A stretch of 20,693 nt of DNA, from the IMG/VR virus record IMGVR_UViG_3300033182_000670, positions 1 through 20,693 of that record. One strand, 5' to 3'. Position numbers and translations under genes: made by a program. The notes beneath the pieces are model-generated. The model was not told the origin of the DNA and did no database searches. It was given only the letters and a program-made list of their open reading frames with translations. The DNA comes from a virus. This document shows positions 15,637-20,693 of the stretch, in pieces. Position 1 is the first letter of the stretch. The number at the start of each line of letters is the position of its first letter.

Positions 15637-16611
15637 ATGTCTAGCCACTGAATCGTATAGCTCTCTTTTCTCTTCCGACAATAAATCCACATAGTATTTT
15701 ACTGTAATATCTACGCTACTGTGGTCCAAAAACTTGGACACATGAAATATTGAAGACCCTTGCCTTAACAATATTGCACCACTAGCCCTGCGAAGATCAT
15801 GTGTGGTGAATTGAATACCTGTAGATTCACGAAGTTCGTTAAATCGATTCCGAACATAGTTTTCGGTGTATGGTATTGGGGCATCACGATCCATCCAATT
15901 ATATAATATATCCATAACATCCTGAGATACGCTAACCCAAGACTTGCGATTGCCTTTGCGCCTCATGGCGATTCTATTGTTTTGAAAGTCCACATCCTGC
16001 CAAGTAAAGTTTTCCTGTAGTGGTTCTGACCTTCTTGCGCCTGTTAATAGATAGAATCTCAATAGATTATGTGTATCGCCTTTAGCATTGTTTAACAAGA
16101 TGCGAATCTCATCATCCGACAGTATGTTAATCTTTTTCTTAGCTATCTTATAATATATAACAGGGGGTTCCTCAGATATTTTCCCCATCTTTTTCGCCCA
16201 ACTGAATGCACTCTTGATTGCACGAAGGTCTGCATTGACACCATTCTTTTGACGGTGAAGGTTGTTCTGTTTAAAATGCTCGATGTTAGCTTTTTCTACC
16301 AATGTGGTTGCGGATTCGGATTTTACCAAATTATTCAACGCAGTCTCGTACCGCACCTTAGTTGACTTGCTTAAATTATTTTCAGCGTGAACGATAAAGT
16401 CTTTTAACAATTCCCCTAAAGTATACTTATTGCTGAACTTACGAGGAATATCAATCCCAAGATAATCTGCCTCAATAATATTTTCTACCTTAGCAAAGAA
16501 TTTCTTGGCCTCAGTTTTACCTGCAATCAGGCGTTTGCGCTGCTTATTTAACTGTGGGTCTTGGAAAGTGACCAAATATTTATTGGACTCTATATGTCTT
16601 AATGTAGCCAT
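15610..16611 (-). CDS. int: Tyrosine-family site-specific integrase
   Basis: A 333-residue integrase. Catalytic residues visible are Arg193 (in TGARRSEP), a candidate Lys219 or Lys223, His271-x-x-Arg274 (THDLRRASG), His297 (FLDHSS) and Tyr306, nine residues after His297, as in lambda Int. The N-terminal part has a core-binding domain (~65-160). Length is typical of phage integrases. The start ATG lies at the minus-strand position 16611, preceded by GGGAG. It would catalyse attP x attB recombination, implying a temperate phage. It converges on the tail operon with a 27-base overlap of coding ends and no clear terminator. The att core was not identified. Confidence 0.95.
   Translation of the reverse strand: MATLRHIESNKYLVTFQDPQLNKQRKRLIAGKTEAKKFFAKVENIIEADYLGIDIPRKFSNKYTLGELLKDFIVHAENNLSKSTKVRYETALNNLVKSESATTLVEKANIEHFKQNNLHRQKNGVNADLRAIKSAFSWAKKMGKISEEPPVIYYKIAKKKINILSDDEIRILLNNAKGDTHNLLRFYLLTGARRSEPLQENFTWQDVDFQNNRIAMRRKGNRKSWVSVSQDVMDILYNWMDRDAPIPYTENYVRNRFNELRESTGIQFTTHDLRRASGAILLRQGSSIFHVSKFLDHSSVDITVKYYVDLLSEEKRELYDSVARHLESIVTES
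15614..15654. repeat. Inverted repeat across the tail/integrase convergent overlap
   Basis: GATTCAGT (15614-15621) and ACTGAATC (15647-15654) are perfect inverted copies around 25 bases, with a smaller nested TAGAT/GTCTA stem. The tail gene's stop falls in the loop. There is no T-run, so it is not a standard intrinsic terminator. Confidence 0.5.
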
Positions 16612-16626
16612 TTTGTCTCCCTATTG

Positions 16627-16655
16627 TTGATTAAATGTAATATTGTGAATATAAT
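16627..16655 (+). promoter_or_regulatory. Predicted promoter of the Cro/CI-type regulator
   Basis: TTGATT (16627-16632), 17 bases, then a perfect TATAAT (16650-16655). It reads towards the regulator at 16710, leaving a short leader with AGGAGAT before its ATG. An AAATGTAA half-site lies between the two boxes. Confidence 0.65.
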
Positions 16656-16678
16656 GGTTGCAAGTTTTATTTACATTT
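16633..16678. promoter_or_regulatory. Candidate operator half-sites in the lysogeny switch
   Basis: AAATGTAA (16633-16640) and TTACATTT (16671-16678) are perfect inverted copies, 30 bases apart. They lie inside and just downstream of the forward promoter, beside a regulator gene. That is a plausible operator arrangement, but no protein-binding evidence exists in the sequence. Confidence 0.4.
16634..16663 (-). promoter_or_regulatory. Possible overlapping integrase promoter
   Basis: On the minus strand TTGCAA (16658-16663) and TACATT (16634-16639) are separated by 18 bases and face the integrase. Each matches the consensus at four of six positions. If real it overlaps the plus-strand promoter, so the two would interfere. 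It is weaker than the forward promoter. Confidence 0.35.
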
Positions 16679-16709
16679 TGTTAACTTCAGGCAAACAACA
16701 GGAGATATA

Positions 16710-16904
16710 ATGACTGATTTAGATCGAATTAAGTTAAAATTAAAAGAAGAGGAGCGCAGCCAAAGGTGGCTTGCGAGGAAAGTCGGAGTTAGTCATAGTC
16801 TGATGAACATGATGCTACATGGGAAAAGAACTATGACCTCACAAGTAAAAATTGATATCGCAAATACACTTGGCGAAAATCCTGAGAGTTTGTATGTTCA
16901 GTAG
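16710..16904 (+). CDS. Small Cro/CI-family helix-turn-helix regulator
   Basis: A 64-residue protein with a single helix-turn-helix. 'SQRWLARKVGVSHSLMNMML' (residues 17-36) covers helices 2 and 3, followed by 'HGKRTMTSQVKIDIANTLGE', typical of the XRE family. Its ATG has a strong AGGAGAT site. It is divergent from the integrase, so it probably controls lysogeny or integration. No second repressor gene or dimerisation and cleavage domain is seen, so the switch is very compact or another repressor lies outside the window. The length suits Cro. Confidence 0.85.
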   Translation: MTDLDRIKLKLKEEERSQRWLARKVGVSHSLMNMMLHGKRTMTSQVKIDIANTLGENPESLYVQ

Positions 16905-16912
16905 TTCATTTC

Positions 16913-16969
16913 GGGGGGTCATCCTTCCTTTCCTTACCATCTCCCTTCGACATCATCGGATGGCTCCCC
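16913..16969 (+). other. Twelve-pair stem with pyrimidine-rich loop
   Basis: GGGGGGTCATCC (16913-16924) pairs with GGATGGCTCCCC (16958-16969) over 12 positions, ten Watson-Crick and two G-U in RNA. The 33-base loop is mostly C and T. It lies between the regulator stop and the next start, with no T-run afterwards. A regulatory RNA structure is possible; a standard terminator is not supported. Confidence 0.55.
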
Positions 16970-16978
16970 ACTCCACAA

Positions 16979-17206
16979 ATGTCTAAGGGTATAATAAAAT
17001 TTGAGTCTCGTATGCAAAAGCTTTCAATGTTGGAGGTAATCATCCGCAAACTCGAAAAGCACAACATTAATTATAAGACTACTAAAAAAGATCAATTAAT
17101 AACAATAGACATCGCTGATGATGATGCTGACAGAGACCTGAAGGGTTTCTTGAAAAATATCATGGAGATGGCTGAAAGGAGAGGATATGAAGGGTATGTT
17201 GAGTAA
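16979..17206 (+). CDS. Hypothetical early protein
   Basis: A 75-residue charged protein that I do not recognise, with an alpha-beta-beta-alpha feel: a helix 'MLEVIIRKLEKHNINY', strands 'DQLITIDIADD', then a helix to the C-terminus. The start is unsure. ATG at 16979 has no Shine-Dalgarno sequence and lies nine bases after the 12-pair stem; ATG at 17012 is an alternative. It is the first gene of the rightward early block and overlaps the next small gene by 20 bases. Confidence 0.65.
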   Translation: MSKGIIKFESRMQKLSMLEVIIRKLEKHNINYKTTKKDQLITIDIADDDADRDLKGFLKNIMEMAERRGYEGYVE

Positions 17207-17312
17207 TCTATTGATGGATATAGCTCATTTTATCGTTTTCGAATTAAAGAATAGGAAAGAGGCAGTTCTGATCGGACTGTTACTTGGCCTATTAATCTAC
17301 ACAAATCTCTAA
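17187..17312 (+). CDS. 41-residue predicted membrane protein
   Basis: Begins at ATG 17187 behind GGAGAGG. An amphipathic N-terminus (MKGMLSNLLMDIAHFIVFEL) is followed by the charged KNRKEA and a hydrophobic C-terminal helix (VLIGLLLGLLIYTNL). This looks like a tail-anchored small membrane protein. It overlaps the previous gene and ends 13 bases before the SSB-like gene. Its function is unknown; superinfection exclusion or host-envelope interaction are possibilities only. It is easily missed because it is short. Confidence 0.6.
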   Translation: MKGMLSNLLMDIAHFIVFELKNRKEAVLIGLLLGLLIYTNL

Positions 17313-17325
17313 AATAGGAGTTAAA

Positions 17326-17832
17326 ATGACACAAAAAGCAAAAACAATGCCCAAGTCATTCATCACTGATGAACTTGTGGTAAAATGGTCGAACCTAATG
17401 AAACCCGATACACATTTCGGCACACCTGGAGATCATAATGTGACTGTCTTGCTAGATAAGGCATTACAAAGGGAAATAAAAGGTTGGCAGAAATCAGTAG
17501 GTGCGAAGAAAGTTAATGGTATCAGTGAAACAACTGAAGGGGAAGAAACCCTGAAGGTTAAGTCTAAGCTGTATACAACAGGTGATAATACACGCACTTC
17601 GTTTCCTTGCTATGATGTAGATGCTAGGGAAACAGACGATGTTCCTTTCGGGGGCGATACAGTTAAGCTGATGTTAGCACCAAGGGTAAATGATCGTGAC
17701 AACTCACTCAGCCTTTGGCTCTCAGGCGTTCAAATTGTTAAATCAGGTGGCAGAACCACAGGATTTACGCCTGTAAATGGATTCACCGCAGAATCGAATA
17801 AAGAATCTGACGAAGATACTTTGCCATTCTAA
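17326..17832 (+). CDS. Single-stranded DNA-binding protein-like
   Basis: A 168-residue soluble protein with an AGGAG ribosome binding site. It resembles the OB-fold DNA-binding family that includes T7 gp2.5-like and DUF2815-like phage proteins: 'ITDELVVKWSNLMKPDTHFG' near the start and 'VKLMLAPRVNDRDNSLSLWL' near residues 120-140. It ends 'SDEDTLPF', an acidic tip with terminal Phe like the SSB C-terminal peptide (D-D-D-I-P-F) that recruits partners. It heads a block of nucleases, consistent with replication or recombination. There is no classic SSB N-terminal pattern, so a non-homologous OB-fold is likely. Confidence 0.75.
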   Translation: MTQKAKTMPKSFITDELVVKWSNLMKPDTHFGTPGDHNVTVLLDKALQREIKGWQKSVGAKKVNGISETTEGEETLKVKSKLYTTGDNTRTSFPCYDVDARETDDVPFGGDTVKLMLAPRVNDRDNSLSLWLSGVQIVKSGGRTTGFTPVNGFTAESNKESDEDTLPF

Positions 17833-17962
17833 GTTAAATGGTGCGAGTAAAGGTCAGATACAGAAACTACAACAGCAGTTAGATAATGCCATCAAAGAGC
17901 AGTCGAAAGGGGTACGCTTACGAGAGAGAGCTGATGGAGTACCTTCAGAACGAGGGATTTGA
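17777..17962 (+). CDS. Possible overlapping small ORF
   Basis: A 61-residue frame overlaps the end of the SSB-like gene and the start of the resolvase gene. Its middle, 'SKGQIQKLQQQLDNAIKEQS', is a plausible amphipathic helix and covers the 53-base gap between the two genes. The ATG at 17777 has no ribosome binding site. It may be a shadow; I list it because its middle is not explained by either neighbour. Confidence 0.2.
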   Translation: MDSPQNRIKNLTKILCHSKLNGASKGQIQKLQQQLDNAIKEQSKGVRLRERADGVPSERGI

Positions 17963-18185
17963 GGTTCAACGAGCATGGGGCAGTGACGGAAGGTCTATGG
18001 GTGTTGAGCCTGATGTTGATTTGATTGCCGATGGTATCAAGATTCAAGCGAAGAGACGGAAAGTCATTCCAAAGTGGCTTGAATTAGGCAACTGTGATGT
18101 AGTAATGACCAGGGGGGATCATCGTAGTACACTTGCGGTGATCCCCTTATATGAATATGTTCGATTATTGCAGCTTAATAAATAA
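17886..18185 (+). CDS. Holliday-junction-resolvase-like PD-(D/E)XK nuclease
   Basis: A 99-residue protein with the Hjc-type pattern: 'KGYAYERELMEYLQNEGFEV' (Glu13 or Glu15 as the first active residue), 'RAWGSDGRS' (29-37), 'EPDVDLIADG' (Asp45) and 'IQAKRRK' (Gln54, Lys56). The order E, D, Q-x-K is that of archaeal-type Holliday junction resolvases, with Gln in place of Glu in the ExK motif. It probably resolves branched DNA during replication or packaging. It lies after the SSB-like gene. No strong ribosome binding site precedes ATG 17886, so coupling to upstream translation is possible. Confidence 0.75.
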   Translation: MPSKSSRKGYAYERELMEYLQNEGFEVQRAWGSDGRSMGVEPDVDLIADGIKIQAKRRKVIPKWLELGNCDVVMTRGDHRSTLAVIPLYEYVRLLQLNK

Positions 18186-18224
18186 GAAGTGTGCTTTTGG
18201 CGCAAGACACAAGGGAGAATTAAT

Positions 18225-18506
18225 ATGTGGTTTCACAAGTGGAGAAAACAGAATAAAGAATTTAAACAAATGCCCAGTCAAGAAGATTTGGGGGCAGCAC
18301 CAAAAATCTATAAAGAGAAATTCTGGTTAGATGTTGGCGAGGGTGTCTGCTCCCATCCACTTTTGGATGAAAGAAGCGAGGGGGAATGGGTATGCTATCA
18401 ATGTGATATCATAGTTTTCGGATGCAAGCATCCTGACGGATTCACAAAGATTAATAACAATCACTATGAATGTTTAGATTGTGGGCTTGTTGATGAAGAA
18501 ATGTAA
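18225..18506 (+). CDS. Tandem zinc-ribbon-like protein
   Basis: A 93-residue protein chosen from ATG 18225 behind AGGGAGA; a longer frame from 18189 exists. It holds two similar metal motifs: C42-x-H44-P45 with C57-x-x-C60, and C67-x-H69-P70 with C83-x-x-C86. The N-terminal ~20 residues are basic. The two motif pairs look like an internal duplication of a zinc-binding unit. A nucleic-acid or protein-binding role is inferred. It overlaps the next gene, which also encodes a four-cysteine protein. Confidence 0.7.
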   Translation: MWFHKWRKQNKEFKQMPSQEDLGAAPKIYKEKFWLDVGEGVCSHPLLDERSEGEWVCYQCDIIVFGCKHPDGFTKINNNHYECLDCGLVDEEM

Positions 18507-18792
18507 AATATGCGGAATAGAGAAATCATTAGATGAGTTCTATAGATACTCTAGGAATGAAAGCAGGGTTGAACCAAACTGCAAGGAATGTAAGAACAAG
18601 AGAAGGATCAACGATGAGTGGCGAGGATGGAAAAAGGGATGGAAATACGATGGTGATATCGATGATCCTGTGTACTTACAAGAGAGAGCAGAATTATTTA
18701 AAGAGAATGGGAATGGGTGGTGGTATTTCCCAGACCCTGAGGTTTCAGAATTTATAAAAACAGGGAATAGGACTAGAAATGAAAAGCAGTGA
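18493..18792 (+). CDS. Four-cysteine zinc-finger protein (HNH-associated type)
   Basis: A 99-residue protein from ATG 18493; GTG 18481 is an alternative. C4-x-x-C7 and C30-x-x-C33 with 'GIEKSLDEFYRYSRNESR' between them is the zinc-finger often found at the N-terminus of phage HNH endonucleases. The remaining ~65 residues lack an obvious His-Asn-His motif, so it may be a finger without a nuclease or a degraded one. It overlaps the genes on both sides (14 bases each), as in a compact early operon. Confidence 0.65.
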   Translation: MKKCKICGIEKSLDEFYRYSRNESRVEPNCKECKNKRRINDEWRGWKKGWKYDGDIDDPVYLQERAELFKENGNGWWYFPDPEVSEFIKTGNRTRNEKQ

Positions 18793-19129
18793 ATATGTCA
18801 AGAAAATCGAAAAAATGTATCCTGAGATGACCAAGCGGTATAAGGAGATTGCAGAACATCAATATGAAACCTTCTGTCGCAAACAACACGACTATGGAAG
18901 CAGTAATATAAGCCTTGGTGGTGACCTTAGTAAGAAAGAGGACCGTATGCTGTCATTAAAAGCATTGGTGATTCGTATGAATGATAAGGCCAACCGATTA
19001 ATTACAATTATTTTTAAAAACAATGGTGAGAATGCGGTAGCGAATGAAACTTATGTGGATGCGTTCCAAGATGCGAGCGTGTATGGGATAATAGCACAAC
19101 TAGTAGATGAGGGCGTGTGGGGTAAATGA
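18779..19129 (+). CDS. DUF1599 / nucleotide-modification-associated (Nmad1-like) protein
   Basis: A 116-residue helical protein. 'FCRKQHDYGSSNISLGG' (residues ~32-48), 'LVIRMNDKANRLITI' (63-77), and 'ETYVDAFQDASVYGIIAQLV' (~90-109) match the conserved elements of DUF1599, described as nucleotide modification associated domain 1. The family is linked by gene context to phages with modified nucleotides, though its chemistry is not established. A methyltransferase gene lies about 1.2 kb downstream, which could fit DNA modification, but no hypermodification pathway is seen in the window. Confidence 0.75.
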   Translation: MKSSEYVKKIEKMYPEMTKRYKEIAEHQYETFCRKQHDYGSSNISLGGDLSKKEDRMLSLKALVIRMNDKANRLITIIFKNNGENAVANETYVDAFQDASVYGIIAQLVDEGVWGK

Positions 19130-19569
19130 GTTGGGTTAAACGATATCCCGAAGACCTAAGATTTATTAAAGATAATCCTGGTGTTTATGCGATGTATAAT
19201 CAGGATGATAATATTATATATATTGGACACTCAAAGCAGTTACTTACAAGAATAAAGAATCACGAAAAATCGGGCGAATACGCCTATTTAAAGCAAAAGT
19301 ATACACTTACTATAGATGATGCCCAAAAACTCGAATCTAGGCTAATTAAGAGGCTTAAACCGTCCCTAAATCGGGCATTATCTCAAGGGGTGGAGTCTGA
19401 AACATATACCACAATGAATTTAAAGGTTCGTGAGGACTTACATCGGGCTTTGAAGATATATTGTGCAGGTAATGATGTGAAGATTCCTGAGGGTGTGTTT
19501 ATGATACTGAGAAAAGCATTGAAAGAAGAAATTAACTACCTGAAAGGATATGGAAATGCCGAGAACTAA
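19126..19569 (+). CDS. GIY-YIG endonuclease with ribbon-helix-helix-like C-terminus
   Basis: A 147-residue protein. G19-V20-Y21 and Y32-I33-G34 form the GIY-YIG pair; Arg42, Glu70 and Asn82 fit the catalytic positions of this nuclease fold. Residues ~94-140 (starting TMNLKVREDLHRALKIYCAG) have the strand-helix-helix spacing of ribbon-helix-helix DNA-binding domains, which often dimerise. The combination suggests a sequence-specific nuclease, either a free-standing homing type or one that attacks competing DNA. It is embedded between the DUF1599 and PD-(D/E)XK genes with ATGA overlap upstream, which favours a working operon gene over a recent invader. Confidence 0.8.
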   Translation: MSWVKRYPEDLRFIKDNPGVYAMYNQDDNIIYIGHSKQLLTRIKNHEKSGEYAYLKQKYTLTIDDAQKLESRLIKRLKPSLNRALSQGVESETYTTMNLKVREDLHRALKIYCAGNDVKIPEGVFMILRKALKEEINYLKGYGNAEN

Positions 19570-20206
19570 AGCACATGGTGGCGCATATGTCACAAAGGAT
19601 GGGAAGAAGTGTCGTTCAGTAACTACGATACTTGGAAATAACTTAGGATGGAACAAGCAGGTACTGATTGGTTGGGCTAGGAGGCAGGCGTTGGCAGGGA
19701 ATGATCCTGAGCTTGTTTTGAAGGAGGCTGCCAATATTGGAACGCTGACCCACTATCTCGTGGAGTGTGATATTAAGGGTGAAAAAGCAGATACATCCAC
19801 ATATAGTCAGGAGCAAATCGAAAAGGCTATGAATGGGTTCGAAGGATTTAAGCATTGGAGAAAGGCATATAAGCCTGAATTTATTGGTACGGAGTTGGTA
19901 TTGGTCGATGATGAGTTAGCCGTTGGTGGTACTGCGGATCAGGTGGCTAGGATTAGCGGTAAGGTGGTGTTGGGTGATATTAAAACAGCCAAGTTTCTAT
20001 ATGATGACCATATAATACAGTTGGGTGCTTATTGCCATATGTACGAAAGGATTCAGCCTAAGGTTAAGATTGAATATGGGTATATCTTGAGGCTTGATAA
20101 AGAAACAGGCTCATTTACCCACCATAATATTAATCGCAAGGAATTAGATTGGGGTTGGAAGGTGTTCCTTGCGTGCTTGGAATTGGATAAACTGAAGAAG
20201 GGATAG
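19550..20206 (+). CDS. PD-(D/E)XK exonuclease, RecB/Cas4-like
   Basis: A 218-residue nuclease. After 'SVTTILGNN' (residues 23-31), the motifs are His68 in 'IGTLTHYLVEC', Glu115, Asp130 in 'GGTADQV', Asp143-x-Lys145 in 'VLGDIKTAK' and Gln157 with Tyr161. This is the Cas4/RecB-type exonuclease order (H, D, DxK, QxxxY). No iron-sulphur cysteine set is visible, so it is the simpler phage version. Likely role is recombination or DNA processing with the SSB-like protein. ATG at 19550 and 19556 are both possible starts, and the gene overlaps the GIY-YIG gene by 20 bases. Confidence 0.82.
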   Translation: MEMPRTKAHGGAYVTKDGKKCRSVTTILGNNLGWNKQVLIGWARRQALAGNDPELVLKEAANIGTLTHYLVECDIKGEKADTSTYSQEQIEKAMNGFEGFKHWRKAYKPEFIGTELVLVDDELAVGGTADQVARISGKVVLGDIKTAKFLYDDHIIQLGAYCHMYERIQPKVKIEYGYILRLDKETGSFTHHNINRKELDWGWKVFLACLELDKLKKG

Positions 20207-20210
20207 TGAC

Positions 20211-20299
20211 CAACGAACGAGTGTATGGCAAGTAAGCCACGCACCAAACTTTGAATTGAAACAATAACTTGATTGGCTTATTTGCTATACACATTGTTG
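20211..20299. repeat. Imperfect stem-loop resembling an integron attC site
   Basis: GTGTATGGCAAGTAAGCCA (20221-20239) and TGGCTTATTTGCTATACAC (20274-20292) pair along 19 positions, 17 Watson-Crick and two G-T, around a 34-base loop. Outside these, CAAC (20211-20214) and GTTG (20296-20299) form a second short pair, separated by unpaired 6- and 3-base spacers. Outer AAC/GTT boxes, spacer, inner arms and variable loop form the plan of attC recombination sites. The outer boxes are only partly complementary. Confidence 0.5.
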
Positions 20300-20335
20300 T
20301 ATGCTGTGGCGGTCTTAAAAAATAAACAGACGATT

Positions 20336-20693
20336 ATGGGAAGTATAAAAGGACAAAAACACAACCCGTACATAGAAGGAAAGTACGGACACTTAAACCC
20401 AAATGATGTAGTATTTACACCTGATTGGTTAGCAAAACAGATTGTAGATATGTTTCCGATTGAAGGCAAGGTGTTAGAACCATGTAAAGGTGAAGGAGCA
20501 TTTTTTCAATACTTACCTGATGATTCTGATTGGTGCGAAATAGCAGAAGGGAAAAACTATTATGATTACGAAAAGAAAGTAGATTGGATTGTAACCAACC
20601 CACCTTACTCTGATTTTAACAGATTTCTTGACCATAGTTTTGACCTTGCAGACAACATAGTATTACTTGTGCCTGTTGCAAAAATGTTCAAGA
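20336..20693 (+). CDS. Adenine-specific DNA methyltransferase, partial (3' end outside window)
   Basis: The frame from ATG 20336 is open to the last base, giving 119 residues. Motif X-like 'FTP' (27-29), motif I 'LEPCKGEGAFF' (47-57, S-adenosylmethionine binding) and motif IV 'NPPY' (88-91, catalytic) are in the order of N6-adenine methyltransferases. The target sequence cannot be read. Unlike most upstream genes it has no overlap with its neighbour and no Shine-Dalgarno sequence before its ATG. It follows the attC-like stem-loop, so it may be an acquired unit. Protection from host restriction is the usual phage role. Confidence 0.85.
   Translation, partial: MGSIKGQKHNPYIEGKYGHLNPNDVVFTPDWLAKQIVDMFPIEGKVLEPCKGEGAFFQYLPDDSDWCEIAEGKNYYDYEKKVDWIVTNPPYSDFNRFLDHSFDLADNIVLLVPVAKMFK

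Noticed and set aside
16613-16709. tRNA fragment as an attachment core beside the integrase
   Set aside because: No T-arm or acceptor-like sequence could be recognised by eye in either flank of the integrase.
16913-16978. Intrinsic terminator after the regulator
   Set aside because: The stem is strong but the loop is 33 bases and no T-run follows.

Overview
The window is part of a tailed-phage or prophage genome of the siphovirus type, AT-rich and almost wholly coding; no stretch over 300 bases lacks a gene. The tape measure, tail tube and tail assembly chaperone genes are consecutive, no contractile sheath gene is present, and there is a tyrosine integrase, so a temperate long-tailed phage is the simplest reading. 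Most freely placed starts carry AGGAG-like ribosome binding sites, and a small lipoprotein has a lipobox, which fits a Gram-negative host. Several small proteins (bases 865-1501) resemble families I associate with marine and freshwater phages; that is recognition from memory, not a search.

Layout. (1) Bases 1-2718, plus strand: small accessory and lysis genes. These are an AbrB-like protein, a 53-residue lipoprotein overlapping a membrane/coiled-coil protein (possible spanin pair), three small cytoplasmic proteins of which two are very basic, a second membrane/coiled-coil protein, an XhlA-like tail-anchored protein, a holin-like protein and a GH108 endolysin. (2) Bases 2732-15636, plus strand: connector and tail module. 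It runs head-tail adaptor, probable tail terminator, tail tube, tail assembly chaperone with a programmed -1 frameshift, tape measure (719 aa), tail-tip hub, minor tail protein, a 1063-aa repeat and polyglycine fibre, and another minor tail protein. Nearly all genes overlap by 1-8 bases, so they look like one translationally coupled late operon. (3) Bases 15610-16904: lysogeny region. A minus-strand integrase converges on, and overlaps, the last tail gene; divergent overlapping promoters separate it from a small Cro/CI-type regulator. (4) Bases 16979-20206, plus strand: early DNA-metabolism genes. They encode an SSB-like protein, a Holliday-junction-resolvase-like nuclease, two zinc-cluster proteins, a DUF1599/Nmad1 protein, a GIY-YIG nuclease with a ribbon-helix-helix-like tail, and a RecB/Cas4-like PD-(D/E)XK nuclease. 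(5) Bases 20207-20693: a long imperfect stem-loop resembling an integron attC site, then the start of an adenine DNA methyltransferase cut off by the window end.

The signals I consider most worth checking are the complete frameshift signal at 5867-5905 (slippery site, 4-base spacer, 8-bp hairpin), the attC-like fold before the methyltransferase, the 12-bp stem with a pyrimidine loop at 16913-16969, and the pair of related minor tail proteins that bracket the receptor-binding fibre.
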